A stretch of DNA of 64,000 nt from Pseudodonghicola flavimaris (GCF_030164425.1 NZ_JASNJD010000006.1:124001-188000); one strand, 5' to 3'; counted from the first letter of the stretch, positions 10,401 through 24,600 are shown. Numbers and translations are program-made. The notes: generated by a model not told the origin, from the letters alone.

Positions 10401-13400
10401 TGCCGCTGTTGCCGATCAGCACGTCACGTCCGCCGCCGCCAAAGGCGAAGTCGGCCGCGCCGCCGGTGGTTTCCGGGGTTGCCGCGTTGTCCGACGTGTC
10501 GTTCAGGCCGCCGTTGGTGCCCAGGTTGTCGTCCAGCTGGTGGTAATCGTCGCCCCAGCCGCCGAACAGCCGGTCGTGCCCGGTGCCGCCGAACAGCACG
10601 TCATTGCCATAGCCGCCGAAGATCGAATCCTTGCCGTCCTCGATCAGCTCCCCGCTCGCATCGAAGGTCAGGAAGTTGAGATAGTAGTTCTCGATGATCT
10701 GACGCGGATTGTCGGGATCGTAGAAGGTCCGGTAGGTGCCGGTGGTGCGATCGTAGAAGTCGGTGAGGATGCCGGTGGCGGCATCGTAGATCATCGGCGT
10801 ATTGGCGATCGCCCGGGTGTCGTCGTGGAAGATCGCCAGCGCCTCCGCGCCCGATGCCGCGTCATCGCCGGCGCCAGTGTGGATGAAGTCGTCACCCAGT
10901 CCGCCGTAGATGATGTCGCTGCCGCCCTCCTCGGGCAGGATCGCGTCGACGGTGATCTTCAGGAAGCCCTCCAGATCGACCTCGGCCCCGATCCACGGTC
11001 CGGGGATCGAGATGGTCTGCTGTGCCTCGGCCGCGATGCCGTTCAGCGGTTCAGCCAGCCCGTTGCGGCTGACGCGGATCACACCATCGTCGCCCAGCAG
11101 GCCATCCTCGCCGGTGCCGCCGAAGATCCGGTCGTCGCCGGTGCCGCCTATGATCTGGTCGTCATGGCCGTTGCCATAGCCCACGTCGTTGCCGGTCATC
11201 AGATGGATGATATCGTCGCCATCCTCGCCATAAACAAGGTCGCTGGCCCCCAGGCTGCCGACGTCGGTGCCCGGCGTGTAATCCAGCAGCACGGTGGCGC
11301 GCGGGATCAGCCTGATGGCACCGCGCGGATGCGGCAGCGACGGATCGGTGGTATCGTTGCCGATATCGGCCGAGCTGTCATAGACATAGCTGAGCCAGGC
11401 GTTGGCGCTGTCCACCAGATCGAAGATATTGCCGTTGTCGCCCAGGATCAAATCCGCGTCGCGACCATGTTCAGACGGCGCGCCCAGCGTGCTGTCCGCA
11501 TCGGTGCCAAGGATATCCATGGCGATCTGGGTCCCGGCACCGCCGAAGATGATATCGGAGCCGTCGGGACGCTGCTCCGGCGTGGTCAGCGTATAGAGCG
11601 AGGAGCTGCCGCCGATCAGGTCGTCCTGACCGAGGCCGCCGAAGATCACGTCGTTGCCGCCGCCACCTTCGACATAGTCGTCGCCGTCGGTCTCCGCCTC
11701 GAAAGACGGCACATGGACCAAACGGCCCGCCGCATCGCGGGTCGCCGAAACCGGCACGGGCAGGATCGCGCCGTCGCCCTGGATGGTATCGTCCCCGAGC
11801 TGGGCGAAGATCTTGTCGTGCGAGGCGCCGCCGGCGATGTCGTCATTGCCGAACTGGCCATCGTTGCGCGCCTGATAGGTGACGTCGTGATAGAGTTCGG
11901 TGATCTCGAAGGCGGTCCAGGGCGCCCCCGCGTGGCGCGGATCGACGAAGAGCGTCGTGGTATCGACGTTGGCGGTGCCATCGCGATTGTAGATCGTCGG
12001 ATCGGTCAGCTGCACGATCCGCGCGTCCTGGTCCTGATCCGGCCCCACCGGACGCTGCACCAGGGTGACATTGTCGCCGAAGATCAGATCCTGATCCGCG
12101 CCGCCGTCGATCCGGTCGCCGTTGGGGGTGTCCTGAACGACCCGGTTGGCACCGCCGATCAGGATATCCTGGCCGGCATCGCCGAAGATCACGTCGTCGC
12201 CGCCCTTGTCGATCTCGGAACTGGCGATCTCGACGATATAGACATACTCGGTGGTCCGGATCCGCAGCGGCGGCTCGGTCACGTCGATGCGGCCATGATC
12301 GCCGAAGACGATATCGGCGCCCAGACCGGCGTGAATGGTGTCGTCGCCCACGATCAGCGCATCGCCCGCATCCGACAACAGCGCACCGGCCACCGGCACC
12401 GTCAGCCGCGGCCCCGCCAGCAGGCGTTTCTGCGCCAGGCTCAGCGTGTCGTCGTTGTAGACGGTCAGATCGCCGAAGATGTCGATATTGAAGCCGCTGT
12501 CGCCCCAGATCTGGTCGATGCCGGCCTGGCCGAAGATCCGGTCGTCGCCGCCACCACCGGCCAGGTGATCGCCTTCGAGACTACCCATGATCAGGTCGTC
12601 ATTGGCCCCGCCATAGGCGGTGACCCGGCCCGCGGCGCCGCCGGCGGTGACCGTGCCGGCAAAGGTGCCATCGGTCAGAACCGCCCCCTCTTCCAGCGTC
12701 AGCGTCAGGCCGTCCTCCGAAATCGAGGCGATGCGGTAGCTTGCGGTGCTGCCATCGGCCAGATCCACCTCGATCGCGCGCCCGGCACGGAACCCGGCGT
12801 CGGTCCAGCTGGTGGTGGCGGCAAGGGTCAGCGCCGCCGCGTCGAAGGTCAGGTCGCCGGACAGCTCGGCATAGACCAGGATTTCGTCCTTGCCCGCGAT
12901 CAGGAAGGGATCGGCCAGCGGCAGCACGAATTTCGACCGGATATCGGCCAGCGCCGCAGTGGTGAACGGCGGGAACGGCCGTTCGCCGAAGTCGTAGCCG
13001 ACGGCGTCGTCGCCGGAGCCGGAGTAGAACACCCCATCCTGCGAGGTATCGCCATAGATGGCCAGCAGCGATTCCGCGCCGCCGCCGCCATCGACCATGA
13101 TCAGGTCGCCATCCTCCGCAGTGCGGTTGCCGCCGCCGTGGATCAGGGTAAGCCCGCCATAGATCGCGGTCTCCCCGTCCTGGCCGGATGTGGTGGGCTG
13201 CAAGGTGCCGTCGATGCGCAGCGTATCGTTGCCGCGGCCCATCATGATGTTGAGGATCTCGATGCTGGAGAGCAGCGGATCGGTGGTGAAATTGCCGTCG
13301 CTGTCGACCCGCTGCGTGCCGAAGGAAATCCCCCCGGGCACAATGCTGGGTTCACCGAAATCGGCATCCGGGAAGACCAGATCGGTCGCCATGCCGAAGC

Positions 13401-16400
13401 CGGTCAGACCGGTCGCGGTCAGCACACCGCTTTTGTCTTCCTGCGAGGCATCATCATAGATGTTCAGCACGTCGATCTGCGCCGCCTCATCGGGTTGCGG
13501 CCCGATGCCAACGGCTTCGCCCGGGGTCTCGCCCGGCAGGATGATCGCCTGGATCAGGGTGCGGTCGGCGCCGCTCATGCCGCCCTCGACCGAGACCGGA
13601 CCCTGGATGTTGGTTAGCCGGTGCACCGAGGAGAAGGACATCTTGTTCTGCAGATCGGGCGGCAGAACGTAATCGTCGTTGGCCTCGACGGTGATGCGCA
13701 CCTCTGTCGCCCAGTTGGTCCCGTCGAAGCGGATCGCATCGGCGACACGGACCACGCGGACATCGCCGGTGGCGGCGGTCAGCGAGGCCGAGGGGGTCAG
13801 CCGCAGGAATTCGCGGTTCAGCCCGTCCAGCTCCAGCAGCGCGATCTGGTAGAGCCCGGCATTCGGGCCGCCACTGATGCGGATCTCGTGGCCGGGCAGG
13901 AAGCCGTCGGCCAGCCAGCTGCCACCGTCCGTACGAGTGATGGTATCGCCGTCGATGGTGACGCCGTCCTCGACAATGGTGTCATCGCCGAAGATCACCT
14001 GCCCGTTGAAGAGCGCATCGATCGACACCTGGCCGAGCGAGACGGTGGCATCGGACCCGGCGGCGAAGCTGGCACCGGCAAGGGTGATCGAACTGTCGGT
14101 GACGCCGGTGACCTCGTAATATTCCTCGGTCCCGGTGTCGTTCGCACCGCTGCCCGAGATCGCGATCCGGTCGCCGACATAGACATTGGCATCGAGGAAG
14201 GAGCCCAGATCGGTGCGGGTGATGGTGTTGCCGGCGAAGGTGACCGGCCCCTCGAAGAAGGAAGCCACCTCGAAGGTGCCGACGTCGACATTCTCGACCA
14301 GCCGGTCGCTGTTGTCGGAGGTGTCGATGGCGCTGACGATGGAGGCCTGCCCATCGGTCAGCAGCGGGATCGTCACCACCTCGCCCGCGTCGGGGGCAGA
14401 GGTCAGGCGGATGGTGTAATCGTCGGTCGAGAGCGGCGTGACAAGAGTATCGCCGGCGCTCTCGGTCAGGACCACGCCGGGGGTGTCGTTGTCCAGCACC
14501 TTGACCGGCAGCAGCTGGCTCGACGCCCCTGCGAAGGCGCCGCCGGTCGAGGTGACCGTCGCCTCGATCTGCAGACCACGCGGATCCTCCGGCGTGCTGT
14601 CGTCGATGGCCGTCAGGGTCACGTATTTGACGGTATCCCAGTCGGAGGCATCGAAGGTCAGCACCGGCAGGTCGAAGGACAGCTGCGCATCGGTATCCGG
14701 CGCCAGCAGCTCGGCCAGCGAAACCGTCACCGTCTCTCCGGCGTCGGGCGCCCGGCTCAGAGTCACCCCCACCCGGTCAGTGAAGCCCTCGGGGCCTTCC
14801 AGCACGCGGGTGTCGGTGCCCTCGTGCGACAGGATCACATCGGCCTGATCGTTATCCAGCACCGTGACCTCGACATTGCGCACCGCGAGACCGTCATAGA
14901 GATCGACCGCCGCCTGATCCGCGCCGCTGTCGTTCACCGCCTGCACGCTGTGGCTGATGACGACCTTGCGCTCGCCCTCGGCCAGGCTGTCGTCGGAGGC
15001 GGAGAGCCAGATGGTCTGGGCATCGGACCAATTGGTCTCGTCGAAGACCAGCACCACGTCGCGGGTCGGAACGCTCTCGTCGACGCCGTTCACCGGAACG
15101 GTATCGAAGAAATCGCCCGCCGCAGTGCCGATCAGGACCGTGTCGCCGCCATCCGGCACACCGTCGTTATTGCGGTCGAGCAGGATGCGCGGCGCATCGG
15201 TGGCGTCCCAGGCGTCCTCGTCGTCCGAGGAACGGGCGACGGACACCGTGATATAGACCCGGGTTCCGGCCGCGATCGCCTCGTTCAGCGAAATCTCGTA
15301 GCGGTCGCCGAAGTCGCCTTCGCGCACGACGGAGTAGCCATCCTCAGTGCCGTCAGCGGCGACCTCGCGGATGCGCACCGGGCCGCTGCCATCGTCGGCG
15401 ACCGTCATCTCGACCCCCTCGACAGAGAGCCCCTCGTAGCGGCCGTCGCTCAGCACGTCGTGATTGATGACCGAGCTCTGTCCCTCCAGACCGGCGCTGC
15501 TGATCTGCTCGGTCACATCGCCGGCGATGTTGATCACGTCGCTGCCAAGGTTGCCGATGACCCGCACGGCGACGCCGATGGGGGTGGACAGCACGAAGAA
15601 GTTGTCGTCGCCTTCCAGACCGTCGACCTCGAGCACTTCGATATTCTCGAAACTGACGTGAAGGCCGCCGCCGAAGACGCCGTCCTCGCGGATCACGAAG
15701 TCATCGCCGAACTCGGTGCCGAGCACGACGACCTTGTCATAGCCGCTGCCGCCGTCGATCGAGACCGGAGCATTGAGGTTGTAGGACACCTGGTCCTCGC
15801 CTGCGCCGGTGTTGATGATGTTGCGGCCCTCGACCGAATACTGGTCGATGATCGGATCGAAATTCTCATCCGCCAACGCGAAGGCGCGCACCACGAAGAG
15901 GTCGTTGCCGGCATCGCCTTCCAACCGGATTTCGGCCTTGTTCGAATAGACGGTGAAGGTGTCGCCACCGGTGCCGCCCTTGGCCACCAACGCCTGGGAC
16001 GGGCCCGCGGTGATATAGCCGCGGGTGGTGCGGATGACCTCGGCCGGTTCGTCCCCCGGCGCCGCGTTCAGGTGGAAGGTGGCGCCTTCGGGATGATCGG
16101 CGTCGAGCACGCCGTGGAACTGGCCGATCTGGAACCGGTCGGCGCCTGCGCCGCCGTCCAGCGTGGTGATGGTGCTGTTGCCGTCGACGGCGAACATGTC
16201 GTCGCCTTCCAGACCGAAAACGGTCAGCCGGCCATTGATCGCCCGGTCGTAGTTGACCCGCTGCACCCCCATCGGCCGGTCGGCACTGGTCTGCGACTGG
16301 GCGATGGCGTTGTCGAGAGAGCTGTCGCCGCCCGTCGCATCCGCATGCAGCAGCGTCACGAAGGACGGCCGGTCGGTGGTCCGGTTCTCGACCGAAGTGA

Positions 16401-18618
16401 TCTCCCGCATCAGGAAGACATCGGCGCCGTCGGAGCCGGTGATCGCCAGCGTGTCGGTGCCATCGTCCCGCGCGCCGGTGTCGAGCACGTTGATCACATA
16501 GTCACGCTCTTCGCCGTAGGTGCCGGTGGTGTTGATGACATAGACATCGGTGCCCTCCGCACCGTCGAGATCGAGCGTGTCGCGCGCACCGCTGCTGCGA
16601 TAGGTATCCATCGTCATCAGCGTGTTAACGGTGATCTCATCCTCCTGCCCGGCGGTGCGGATATAGCCCTGGGTATCGAGCTGCAGCGCGTTGACGGTGA
16701 TGATGTCGACGTCATCGCCGGTCTGCAGCAAGAAGCGATCACCATTCTCGGTGCCACGGGTCGCGATCCGGCCGGCCAGTTCGACCGAGCTGCCGTAATC
16801 CTCATCCGCATCGGTGGCCGAGCGGGCGGTGCCCGTGCGCGTGGTATCGAGCTGCATCGTCACCATGCTGCCGGCGATGACCAGGCTGTCGGCCTCCATC
16901 GACAGGTTGTCGCCGACCCACAGGCTGACGGTGGTCGCCGCGTCGATCGTGGCGCTGTCGAAGGACTGAACCGCGCCCTGCACCACCAGCCGGGTGCCGT
17001 CGGGCAGCATGTAGAGATCCTCAGCCGGCGCGGCGATGTCGCGCGGCAGGATCCGCGGCACCTCGGCATGGCTGTAGGGCGACGCCGGCAACACCGGCGT
17101 GGCGGAGGTGTCCGGCACGGTCAGGCGGATCGCCCCGCCAGTCGACAGAGCATAGAGCAGGTTGAGCTCATTCGCGGTCTCGGTCAGGTAGATGCCGTTA
17201 TCGGCATCCAGCGACACCACGCCGGAGAAATCGCCCAGGATACCGGAATCGATGTCGAAATCGTCGGAGGCCAGACCGATGGTGCCGCCGTCGGCCAGCA
17301 GGTCGACATTGCGGCCGGTGACGTTGTCGTCCTCGCCGGCGCCGGAATTGGCATCGAGGATCGAGCCGGCGCGGGTGGTCAGGGTGACATCGCCCAGGGT
17401 GGAATCCACCGTGTTGACGCGCATGTTGCCCGCCGTCTCGGTGATCCGCGCGCTGCGCTCGGACGCGGCGGTCAGCACGCCCGACTGGGTCACGCCCGAC
17501 ACGCTGTCGACAAGGTTGGTCTCAAGGAAGTCTGCATCGGTGCCGATGCCACCGGTCAGGGCGGTCATCGTGATGTTGACGCCGCCGACGTCCCAGGGAT
17601 CGGGGCTGCCGTCGGTCGGATCGGAATCGAGGATATGCCGCGGGGCCTCCAGGGTCACGTCGCCGGCAGAGCTGTCGATGCGGCCGACCCGCAGATCGTC
17701 CAGATCGCCGGAAAGCACGGCATCGATCTCGGTCAGGACGATATCGCCGTTGGTGGCGACATCGATGTAATGCGCCCCGCTGCCGTCGGCGTCGCCCAGA
17801 CGGACATTGGTGTTCGACACCAGGCGAACGGTATTGTCACCCGGGCTGCGCACGGTCGACCCGTCCGGATCGGTGCCATTGACGGTGATCCGGCTGCCGG
17901 CCTCGATCAGGTCGAAATCCCAGGTGGTGGTGGTCAGTTCGGTGGCGCTGGCGGAATATCCCGCGCCCGGCCCCAGATCGCGGTCGGGCGAACTCGGGTC
18001 GTCATAGAAGAACTCGTAATAGGTGCCGTCGTCGCCGGAATCGCCATCGACCAGGACACCACGGCTGAGCCCGTCGACATCCTCGCGCACCGCCGAGCGG
18101 AGCGACAGCGTCGCCTCGGTCGCCGCCGCCACGACACCGACCGCCACCGTCGCGGTGGTCTGCGAGGTGGTGCCGGTGCGAAGCCGCAGGCCCAGATCCA
18201 TCCAGATGCCATCGCCCGAGATCGCATAGAGCGCCTCGTCTTCGCTGGTCACGCGGGTCAGGTCGACCCGGATCGGTGCGGCACCGCTGCCGACATCGCC
18301 CGAGGTGGCCTCGATGCCGTGGAACAGCGACACCACGCGGGTGGCGGTGCCGGCTGCGATCGAAGAGGCCCGGGTCAGCGTCAGCGTATCGCCATCCACC
18401 TCGGCCACCTGATGCACGGTATCGCCAACCCGGATCAGACCGCGTTCGGCGATCCCCAGATCGGCCCAGTCGCCGCCATCGGTGCGCAGCAGTTCCACCG
18501 CGCCGGAGGCGCCGGTCTGCGCGGTCACCTCAAGCTCGGCCACCGCATCGGGCATGAATTCGGTATCGCGATAGCTCCGCAGCCGGTCGGCATCGCCCAT
18601 GGTGTTGGTGCGGATCAC
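7432..18618 (-). CDS. Giant RTX/DUF11 surface protein, C-terminal part (after amber codon)
   Basis: A 3,728-residue open frame counted from GTG at 18,616-18,618; the frame is open back to 18,678, directly after the amber codon. It is in the same frame as the upstream 4,317-codon ORF, and coding sense continues without a break ([16 protein letters not shown]...). Visible modules, N to C, are beta-rich repeats with DXDGG-type runs, Calx-beta-like domains (about 14,350-15,430), a dense RTX nonapeptide region (GGxGxDxIFG type, about 10,410-12,620), five DUF11-like repeats (about 8,010-10,020), a TPGFWKN motif at about 7,960 and a tail ending RNDHFAL. There is no signal peptide at the GTG. A GAGGG lies 4 bases upstream of this GTG, so internal re-initiation is formally possible, but the product would lack any export signal. 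I regard this as the second half of one ancestral gene. Confidence 0.85.
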   Translation of the reverse strand: MIRTNTMGDADRLRSYRDTEFMPDAVAELEVTAQTGASGAVELLRTDGGDWADLGIAERGLIRVGDTVHQVAEVDGDTLTLTRASSIAAGTATRVVSLFHGIEATSGDVGSGAAPIRVDLTRVTSEDEALYAISGDGIWMDLGLRLRTGTTSQTTATVAVGVVAAATEATLSLRSAVREDVDGLSRGVLVDGDSGDDGTYYEFFYDDPSSPDRDLGPGAGYSASATELTTTTWDFDLIEAGSRITVNGTDPDGSTVRSPGDNTVRLVSNTNVRLGDADGSGAHYIDVATNGDIVLTEIDAVLSGDLDDLRVGRIDSSAGDVTLEAPRHILDSDPTDGSPDPWDVGGVNITMTALTGGIGTDADFLETNLVDSVSGVTQSGVLTAASERSARITETAGNMRVNTVDSTLGDVTLTTRAGSILDANSGAGEDDNVTGRNVDLLADGGTIGLASDDFDIDSGILGDFSGVVSLDADNGIYLTETANELNLLYALSTGGAIRLTVPDTSATPVLPASPYSHAEVPRILPRDIAAPAEDLYMLPDGTRLVVQGAVQSFDSATIDAATTVSLWVGDNLSMEADSLVIAGSMVTMQLDTTRTGTARSATDADEDYGSSVELAGRIATRGTENGDRFLLQTGDDVDIITVNALQLDTQGYIRTAGQEDEITVNTLMTMDTYRSSGARDTLDLDGAEGTDVYVINTTGTYGEERDYVINVLDTGARDDGTDTLAITGSDGADVFLMREITSVENRTTDRPSFVTLLHADATGGDSSLDNAIAQSQTSADRPMGVQRVNYDRAINGRLTVFGLEGDDMFAVDGNSTITTLDGGAGADRFQIGQFHGVLDADHPEGATFHLNAAPGDEPAEVIRTTRGYITAGPSQALVAKGGTGGDTFTVYSNKAEIRLEGDAGNDLFVVRAFALADENFDPIIDQYSVEGRNIINTGAGEDQVSYNLNAPVSIDGGSGYDKVVVLGTEFGDDFVIREDGVFGGGLHVSFENIEVLEVDGLEGDDNFFVLSTPIGVAVRVIGNLGSDVINIAGDVTEQISSAGLEGQSSVINHDVLSDGRYEGLSVEGVEMTVADDGSGPVRIREVAADGTEDGYSVVREGDFGDRYEISLNEAIAAGTRVYITVSVARSSDDEDAWDATDAPRILLDRNNDGVPDGGDTVLIGTAAGDFFDTVPVNGVDESVPTRDVVLVFDETNWSDAQTIWLSASDDSLAEGERKVVISHSVQAVNDSGADQAAVDLYDGLAVRNVEVTVLDNDQADVILSHEGTDTRVLEGPEGFTDRVGVTLSRAPDAGETVTVSLAELLAPDTDAQLSFDLPVLTFDASDWDTVKYVTLTAIDDSTPEDPRGLQIEATVTSTGGAFAGASSQLLPVKVLDNDTPGVVLTESAGDTLVTPLSTDDYTIRLTSAPDAGEVVTIPLLTDGQASIVSAIDTSDNSDRLVENVDVGTFEVASFFEGPVTFAGNTITRTDLGSFLDANVYVGDRIAISGSGANDTGTEEYYEVTGVTDSSITLAGASFAAGSDATVSLGQVSIDALFNGQVIFGDDTIVEDGVTIDGDTITRTDGGSWLADGFLPGHEIRISGGPNAGLYQIALLELDGLNREFLRLTPSASLTAATGDVRVVRVADAIRFDGTNWATEVRITVEANDDYVLPPDLQNKMSFSSVHRLTNIQGPVSVEGGMSGADRTLIQAIILPGETPGEAVGIGPQPDEAAQIDVLNIYDDASQEDKSGVLTATGLTGFGMATDLVFPDADFGEPSIVPGGISFGTQRVDSDGNFTTDPLLSSIEILNIMMGRGNDTLRIDGTLQPTTSGQDGETAIYGGLTLIHGGGNRTAEDGDLIMVDGGGGAESLLAIYGDTSQDGVFYSGSGDDAVGYDFGERPFPPFTTAALADIRSKFVLPLADPFLIAGKDEILVYAELSGDLTFDAAALTLAATTSWTDAGFRAGRAIEVDLADGSTASYRIASISEDGLTLTLEEGAVLTDGTFAGTVTAGGAAGRVTAYGGANDDLIMGSLEGDHLAGGGGDDRIFGQAGIDQIWGDSGFNIDIFGDLTVYNDDTLSLAQKRLLAGPRLTVPVAGALLSDAGDALIVGDDTIHAGLGADIVFGDHGRIDVTEPPLRIRTTEYVYIVEIASSEIDKGGDDVIFGDAGQDILIGGANRVVQDTPNGDRIDGGADQDLIFGDNVTLVQRPVGPDQDQDARIVQLTDPTIYNRDGTANVDTTTLFVDPRHAGAPWTAFEITELYHDVTYQARNDGQFGNDDIAGGASHDKIFAQLGDDTIQGDGAILPVPVSATRDAAGRLVHVPSFEAETDGDDYVEGGGGNDVIFGGLGQDDLIGGSSSLYTLTTPEQRPDGSDIIFGGAGTQIAMDILGTDADSTLGAPSEHGRDADLILGDNGNIFDLVDSANAWLSYVYDSSADIGNDTTDPSLPHPRGAIRLIPRATVLLDYTPGTDVGSLGASDLVYGEDGDDIIHLMTGNDVGYGNGHDDQIIGGTGDDRIFGGTGEDGLLGDDGVIRVSRNGLAEPLNGIAAEAQQTISIPGPWIGAEVDLEGFLKITVDAILPEEGGSDIIYGGLGDDFIHTGAGDDAASGAEALAIFHDDTRAIANTPMIYDAATGILTDFYDRTTGTYRTFYDPDNPRQIIENYYLNFLTFDASGELIEDGKDSIFGGYGNDVLFGGTGHDRLFGGWGDDYHQLDDNLGTNGGLNDTSDNAATPETTGGAADFAFGGGGRDVLIGNSGTDRMFDWTGEYNSFIVPFSRFGAPTVNRLPSPHTVEFLLDLAEATGAATSRVEAYDVIAMVTPQDPAWNDQHGAPRDPQPGNGHGAYDSAGGPEDDTLRVPLQTSAGSTPTGPADPGHGTPGRETAAIRVEKAINAADPWNPTAFEDADSELDAITLAVGTDVTWTYLVFNPGDVALSRVSLSDTGSDGSRFAPVYVEGDYNGNDLLDPGEVWLYTSEGVGEHTVIAGAYSNVVTASGRGSRGPAVSDTDENYHIGRVITDPAPSVTVEKAINAADPFTPTTAEDADTGPGPVLETGSAVLWTYLISNDGTVSVTLDSIVDDWGTPGDTSDDRTPVYISGDNGNGLLDPGETWLAALGGTAADGAYVNEVTVTVSDIYGRIATDSDLNHHSGSSIPGGSSVTLVKAVNAVDPLNPTTAEDANTPGGPELTEGDTVVWTYLVDNTGGGALSVSGLVDDAGTPADASDDFAPVYVSGDRNGNGLLDTDETWLFRATGTAVLGGYVNAAIVTAVDSEGQQVTGSDVAHYTGTPQPGTLSVMLEKAVNAADPLAPTVAEDADVNPVLVRSGDTVTWTYLLTNTGGEAVSVAFLTDDAGTPGDASDDFAPIYVSGDDGNGLLDPGETWLYAATGTAPEGDYENIATATVFDATNRQASASDNARMTGVADGVTLVKAVNAVDVYAPTDLEDANDAPGPLFVEGTPLIWTYLVTNDGLGEVALDKATGVIDDAGTPDDTSDDFAAIYVEGDTDNDGMLDVGETWLFTSEGAVDATVTQGAYGNAAAVFAGADRSITDTDLAHHHGVAAGEAAGLTPGFWKNNAIQHEASAWPATSDGELIYAPDQTLDTVFDIPAGYGDLAGVTLVDALGLQGGGVNALMRHAVAALLNATSAVVAYPASAPQVIAWTNTALADGAKPVLNAQKDIFAGWNELEADLDQHGRSQSYLDIVANSEIYVPWLLDDPSTPDAGDYLVYDEVSGNFVAPSAARNDHFAL
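8010..10020 (-). repeat. Five tandem DUF11-like protein repeats
   Basis: Five consecutive units of about 390-410 bp each begin with KA(I/V)NA(A/V)D, continue through EDA(D/N), WTYL(V/I), DD.GTP.D.SDDF and (G)[11 protein letters not shown], and end near a D..HHxG segment. Starts fall near 10,020, 9,605, 9,200, 8,793 and 8,403. They are related to DUF11/CnaB-like Ig-fold stalks and carry acidic DxDxDG-like loops (GDNGNGLLD) that could bind calcium. The copies are diverged, so they are old repeats and not an assembly artefact. Confidence 0.85.
10410..12620 (-). repeat. RTX (hemolysin-type calcium-binding) repeat region
   Basis: Clusters of glycine/aspartate nonapeptides ([56 protein letters not shown]) recur throughout this part of the giant protein, separated by linker segments. 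Such repeats fold as Ca-filled beta-rolls outside the cell and are a hallmark of unfolded-state export. This supports a secreted, calcium-folded C-terminal part. Confidence 0.85.
14350..15430 (-). repeat. Calx-beta-like modules in giant protein
   Basis: Three consecutive segments share the Calx-beta pattern: V.E(G)..D...I.L..AP..G..V.V.L, then (F)D.(S/T)(N/D)W, then (V).L.A.DD..(A/P)E. Each ends in V.V.DND before the next begins. They lie just N-terminal to the large linker and the RTX block. Cell-adhesion and calcium binding are usual for this fold. Confidence 0.6.
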
Positions 18619-18678
18619 CGCGCCCTCGGTCAGGATGTCGCCACCGGTGTTGAGGATCCGGGTCTCGCCCAGCGGGTT

Positions 18679-18681
18679 CTA
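18679..18681 (-). other. In-frame amber stop interrupting 24.2-kb gene
   Basis: Codon 4,318 of the reading frame begun at 31,632 is TAG. The preceding residues read NVNGASI and the following ones NPLGETRIL, a smooth continuation in the same frame with unchanged codon bias. A single base change from GAG, CAG or AAG would explain it. TAG serves as the ordinary stop of at least six other genes in the window (at 1,282, 33,462, 39,109, 42,833, 55,534 and 60,904), so genome-wide amber recoding is unlikely. Confidence 0.9.
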
Positions 18682-21600
18682 GATCGACGCGCCGTTGACG
18701 TTGCTGCCGGCGAGGACGATATCGCCCGCCCCGAGATTGCGGATGTCGATCAGCGCGTCGCCATAGCTCTCCTTGATCGAGAACTTCATGGCGCTGTCGC
18801 TGCTGTCGGCATCGACCAGCTTGACCCGCGCCTTGCCGGTCTCGGCGATCATGTCGATGCGCTTCACCACCAGATCGTAATCGGACAGGTTGGTCAGCCG
18901 CACCTCGCCGAAGCCGCGCAGAACCCGCAGTTCGGTCCAGTGCTTGCCGCCCGAGTAGCTCGTCTCCTGCTCGATCCGGCCCCGCGGAATATCGAAGACG
19001 ACCGACCCGAGGTTGCCGGCGATGATATCGTCCACCACGATCTCGTCGGTGCCGTAGTAATCGGTGAAGGCGTCGGTCCCGAAGGCCGGCAGCACGAAGC
19101 TGCCGCTGTCGTCCATCAGCTTGACGTTATAGGCCCGTTGCACCAGCCCGTCGGCATCGACGACCAGCTCCGGCGACGGGCCGGCGCTGAGCTCGATATC
19201 CGTATCCCATTCGATGGTGGACACATTGCTCATCGATTTCCCGTCGACGTCGTCGCCCTCGTCGACGTAGGCATAGACCGCGAGATCGTCATAGCCGGAA
19301 TAGGTGTCCAGCGCGCTCGGCGGCAGATCGGCCGCATTCACGTTGACCCCGCCGATCAGCCGCGGCGCGGCAAAGACGGTGGCGCCGGCATCGCCGTCCA
19401 CCAGGGTGTTGACGTCGATATCGTCGTCGATGTCAGAGGTCCCGGCCCCGATCCCCCAGAACACGGCGCGCGTCTTCACGTCGTAATCGAAGGTCTTCAT
19501 GTCGACCTCGAAATCGGCGCCGCGACGGGCGCGGATCAGGGTGCCGTCGACCAGCGGATCCTCGCTGCCGGAGAGATGCCCCTCGATCAGGACCGCGGCA
19601 TCGAAATCGAACTCACTGTCGACCTCGGCACGGGTGCCCCCAAACAGCCCACCCGCCTCGGCGCGGGCATAGGTGTCCATGTAGAGATCGCCCGACAGCG
19701 TGCTGGAGGTGCGTCCGCCCAGAATCCCCAGGTTGGCGCTGACATCCACGGTCTCGGCATCGATCTCGGCGCCATCGCCGATCACCGAGTTGGAACGCGC
19801 GGTGTTGTTGTTGTCGACATAGGCGCCGGCGCCGGCGATCAGGCCGCCGCCATCGGCAATCGCCTCGGCCGTGTGCCGGAAATCGAGCTGCGAATACTGG
19901 CGGAAGTTGCCGGCCGCCTCGATGGTGACATTGCCGGCCTGCACTTCGGTCGCGGGTTCGACGGATTCGCTGCCGCTGCTGGACTGGGTCAGCGCCGTCG
20001 CCGCAGTGCCGCCGGTGGTGACGCCGGTGATGCTGCTGAGCTTGCCGATCGCGGTGGTCGAGAAGCTGGTGACATCCTGGTCGCCGTTGGAGTTCTGCAC
20101 GCTCAGCACGCCGCCCGACACGTTGTTGACGACGAGGTCGAGATTGGTATCGGTCAGCGAATAGAGCGTGACATCGCCGCCGGCCCGCACCAGATCGGCG
20201 TTGATATAGGCCTGCGCCTTCACATCGGCCGCGGAATCGGCATTGGGGAACTGGAACGACCCCAGACCGCCGCCGCCGCCACGGGCCTCGGATTTGGTCT
20301 GCCCGTCCAGCGCCACGAAGACCGCATCGCGGATATCCCGGCCCTCGGTGGTCTCCAGCCCCATGCCGGCGGCATCGGTCGGATCGCCGGGCAGCGCCTC
20401 CAGGTTCACGCGGAACTCATGCCGGCCCTCTGCCGGGGCGCCCAGGTTCACCTCGACCCGCTCAAGACGCTGCGCATTGGACAGGGTCTGGTTCACGACG
20501 GTGCCGTCCGACAGGACGATCGCCACGGTGCCCGAGAAGCTGGCCGTATTGCCCGAGCCATCGGTCAGCGTGAAACCATCGGCCAGCGCGCCGCCGGTGC
20601 TGGTCACGGTATAGGTCGGCCCCTGCTCCAGCCCGATGATCGGCAGATCCGCCGCCTTGGTCAGCGACTGCAGCGAGTCATTGCTGCTCGAACGGGTCAG
20701 CGCGATCGGCGTGATCGGGATGTTGTTGCTGGCGTCATCCGGATCGGTGTAGCCGACCGCCTCGTAATAGGTCCGGGCCAGCTTGATGCGGTAATCGTCG
20801 ACCTTGATGACGTAATAGCCGCGGCCCGAGGTCAGCCCGCCGACGGCGGTGCCATCCGGCTCGACTTCATAAAGGACAAGATCCCCGGACTGGAAGCCAT
20901 GCCCTTCGAACACGCCATCCTGATCGACATCGGTGCCCAGGTAGATCGTGTCGTTGTCCTCGACGATGAGATCGCCGCTGGAGTCGGTATCAGGGGTGGC
21001 GCCGCTGCCACGCAGATCGACGAAAGAGGCCTCGAAGGTGCGCGCCGAGCCGGTGTTCGAATAGGTCACCAGATCGCCGGCGGCAAACGGCATGGTGGCG
21101 GGATCGATCACCCCGCCCGAAGAGACCGCATTGCCCGAGAAGGTCAGCCGGTCGGTGCTGGCGCTGAAGTCCGAGGTGGCAAGACGGATGGTGAAATCGT
21201 CCACCACGCGCACCTTGTAGGTGGCCCCGGCGGTCAGCCCCGAAATCGGCGTGCCACTGGGCTGATAGACGACCTCCATGTCGTCCTGGAAATTATGCGC
21301 ATAGGCAAAGCGGATGGTGTCGCTGATCGCGTCCACCTGCGCCGCCCCGTCGGGTGCGGCCTGGTAGATCAGATGCGTCCCGGAGGAGGCGGTCAGATCG
21401 ACAGGCGTGCCGCTGCCGTCCTCGGCATGGGACAGTTCGGCATAAAGCTCGATCGCATTCAGGTTCGCATCGACGACGCGGACGTAATAGAGCTGGCCCG
21501 CCGACAGGATCGGCGTCTCTGCGCCCGGATCGTAGCCCACCAGCTGGCCGGTGTAGAGATCCGACGCATCGTCCAGATAGATGCGGTCGGCGCTGGCATC

Positions 21601-24600
21601 GACGCCCACCGGGGCGGACACGTCGAGCAGCCCGTTCTGAGAGGCGGTATCCGCAGCCTGCGCCGCGGTTTCGTAAAGCTCGATGACGAAATCGTTGATG
21701 GCACGGACATAGGCGGTGCCGCCGCTGGCCGCATCGCTGGAGACCGCATCCCCCGTCGCCAGCCCGTGGGCCGAGGTGAAGCTGATCTGATCCGTGGTGC
21801 TGTCGATCCCGGCGATCCCCGCCGCGACACCGATCAGCGGCAGCTCTGCCGCGGCGCCGGAGAAGCTCTGCGACGCATCCACCGACAGCGCCGCGCCAAA
21901 GCGGAAATTATCGGTGGGATCGGGCGAATTGCCGGCGATCTCCATCACCGTATAGGTGCCGTTCGCCGATCCCGCGCCGGTCAGGACGACGCCATCGCCC
22001 TCCTGCAGGCCATGGCGTTCGAAATTGATGGTGTCGTCGCTGCCGTCCATCGTCAGCGTGTCCGATGGCGGCGTGGTGTCGCCATCATCGACCACCGCCC
22101 CGACGGTGACATCATCGGCGATCACCTCGCCGTTGTCGCCCAGGAAGGCCTCGACATTGTTCTTGGCATAGGCGTCCGACACCGATGCCCCCACCGAGAT
22201 GCCGCCGCCGCCATAGGCGCTGGCCTTGCTCTTGGCCTCGCCGACGATGTTGGAGGCGGTGACGTTGACATCCCCGGTCAGGTCCAGGGACGCGCCGTCG
22301 CCGGTATAGGCGGCCGTCTTAGTATAGGTATAGGAGCTGCTTTCCGAGCCGCCGCCGGCGATCAGCGCGCCGGTACCGACCAGCACGTCGGAGAAGGTTC
22401 CGGCCTGGCTGGTCGCCTCGACGGTCACATTGCGCCCGGTGACCTCGACCCCATCGCCGATCCAGGCGAAGGAGGTGGCGCTGAGATCGGAATCCGAAAG
22501 CAGGACCGAAATCGCCAGACCGCCGCCCGAGCCCACGTCGCCATCGACCGAAGCATAGTCATAGGCGGTCGTGCTCTTGACCACGAGATCGCCGGACAGG
22601 GTGATCACCGCACCGTCGCCGATCCAGGCGTCGGCCGTTGCATAGGTGGAATTGTCGGACGAGCCCACATAGGCCGTGCCGGTGCTGCCGGCGCCGCCGG
22701 CGATGCTGACGGCGACGACCAGAAGATCGACCGAGGCGGTCCGCTGCTGCGCGTCGGCCCAGACCGTGACGTTGTCGGCCCCGATCTCGGTGCCGGCGCC
22801 GACATAGGCCTCCATCGTGGTGGTGACGGAGGCGGTGGGGATCAGCGCCGCGATGGCGATGGCCCCGCCCGAACCGCCGTGGGTATAGGCATAGCTGTCG
22901 CTGTCCTCGATCGCCGTGATGGTCACATCGCCGCCATTGACCATGGAGGTCGCCGCCGCGCCGCTGTCCAGCGCGGTGCCGGCGCCCAGGCCGAAGCTGG
23001 CCGAGGTTTCGCCGGAGATCGAACTTTCGGCGGAGCCGCCGGTCCCGGTGATCGCGGCCACCCCGGCGGCGAGCACTTCGCTGTCGGCGTCGCGATAGGC
23101 GTCTGCGGTCACGGTCAGATCGCCGCCGTCGATCTGGGTGCTCTGCCCCAGGTTGGCGATGACATCGGTGTCGATGGTCGTGCTGGCGAGCAGCGCGGTG
23201 ATCGACAGCCCGCCCCCCGAACCGCCGTCCGACAGGCTTTCCGCAATGGCCTCCGACTGGGCGCGCACGGTGGTGCCGCCGGCGCCGATGGTCAGGCTGG
23301 TCGGAAGGGTGGAGGCACCGCGGTCACGATCCGAACCCACGGTGGCGCGGGTGGTGCCGGTGATCGTGGCCACCGCGTTGGACCCGGCGCCGGCCAGCAG
23401 GCCGACCGCCGCGCCGGTGATCTCGGCATAGGCGTCCAGATAGGAATCGGCATCAACGATCAGGGCGCGGGCGTCGATGATCGCGCCCTCGTCCACCAGG
23501 GCGAGGATATCGCCGGAAATCTGCACGCCGGAGACCGAGGCGGAAATCGCGCCGCCGCCAACGGTGACGGCGGTCGCATCGACGGTGGCGTAATGGGTCG
23601 CATCGGCAGCGACCTCGACCTCGCCGGAGCCGTCCGTGCTGCCGGTGGCGGTGACGGTCTGGCGGTCGCTGTTCTGCTCACGACCGATCCGCGCCTCGAC
23701 ATCGCGGCTGATCAGCACGTTGCCGTTGGCACCTTCCTCGGCGTCGGGTGCCGGGCCGATTCCGGCGCCGGTCAGCAGCCCCACCCCGACGGAGATCAAC
23801 TGCCCGTCGGCGGTGGCGTTGCTTTCCGAGATGACCCGGACATTGCGGCCGGTGACGATGGCGCTGCCGTGGATGGTCCCGCGCACCCGGCCGGTGATCT
23901 CGGCACTGGCCAGCATGACCGAGATCGAGATCGCCCCGAAGGCGCCACCCTGCGCGGTGGCATAGGCGACCGAGTCGATCTGCGCATCAACGACGACATC
24001 GCCGCCGGTCGCCGTCACGGTGGCATCCACGATCTTGGCGGTGACATCGCTGTTCACCAGCGCCTCGGCCGAGACGCCCGCGCCGGAGATCGACAGCGGC
24101 ACGACGGCGATGGAGGCGGCGGTGCCCGTCGCCTTCAGCACATCCTGATCGGCATAGGCCTTCACCGTCACGTCATCGGCGGCGGTGACGCTGCTGGCGC
24201 CGGTGATCCCGGCGGTCACGTCGCGGTCGATCTTGTTCTCGATCACCACGCCCGCCCCGGCAAGCCCGCCCATGCTGACCGAAATGGTCACACCGACCGC
24301 CTCGCTCTCGAGCGAGGTGAAATCCTTGGCCTCGACGGTCACATCACCGGTGGCCTCGATATCGCTGTCGCTGATCGTCGCGGAGACCGAGCCGAGCGCA
24401 TGGTTCTCCACCACGACGACGGCGGCATTGACGGTGAGCGACAGCAGCGCCACCGCGCTCGCGATCGACACCGCGACGGTGGTGTCGCTGAAATCGACAT
24501 CGGAATGCGCCCTTACCCGCACGTCGCCGGACAGCCTGTCGGTGATCGAGGTGTCCTCATCGGCGCCGGTGGCCTCGACCGAGGAATTGCGGATATTGGC

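Noticed and set aside
18616-18618. The downstream half as an independent secreted protein starting at GTG
   Set aside because: It has no signal peptide or LEPR-XLL motif, and the frame is open and coding-like back to the TAG codon. Re-initiation remains possible but is unlikely to give an exported product.
18679-18681. Amber codon read as a sense codon through a recoded genetic code
   Set aside because: TAG terminates at least six unrelated genes in this window, and no amber-suppressor machinery is visible here.
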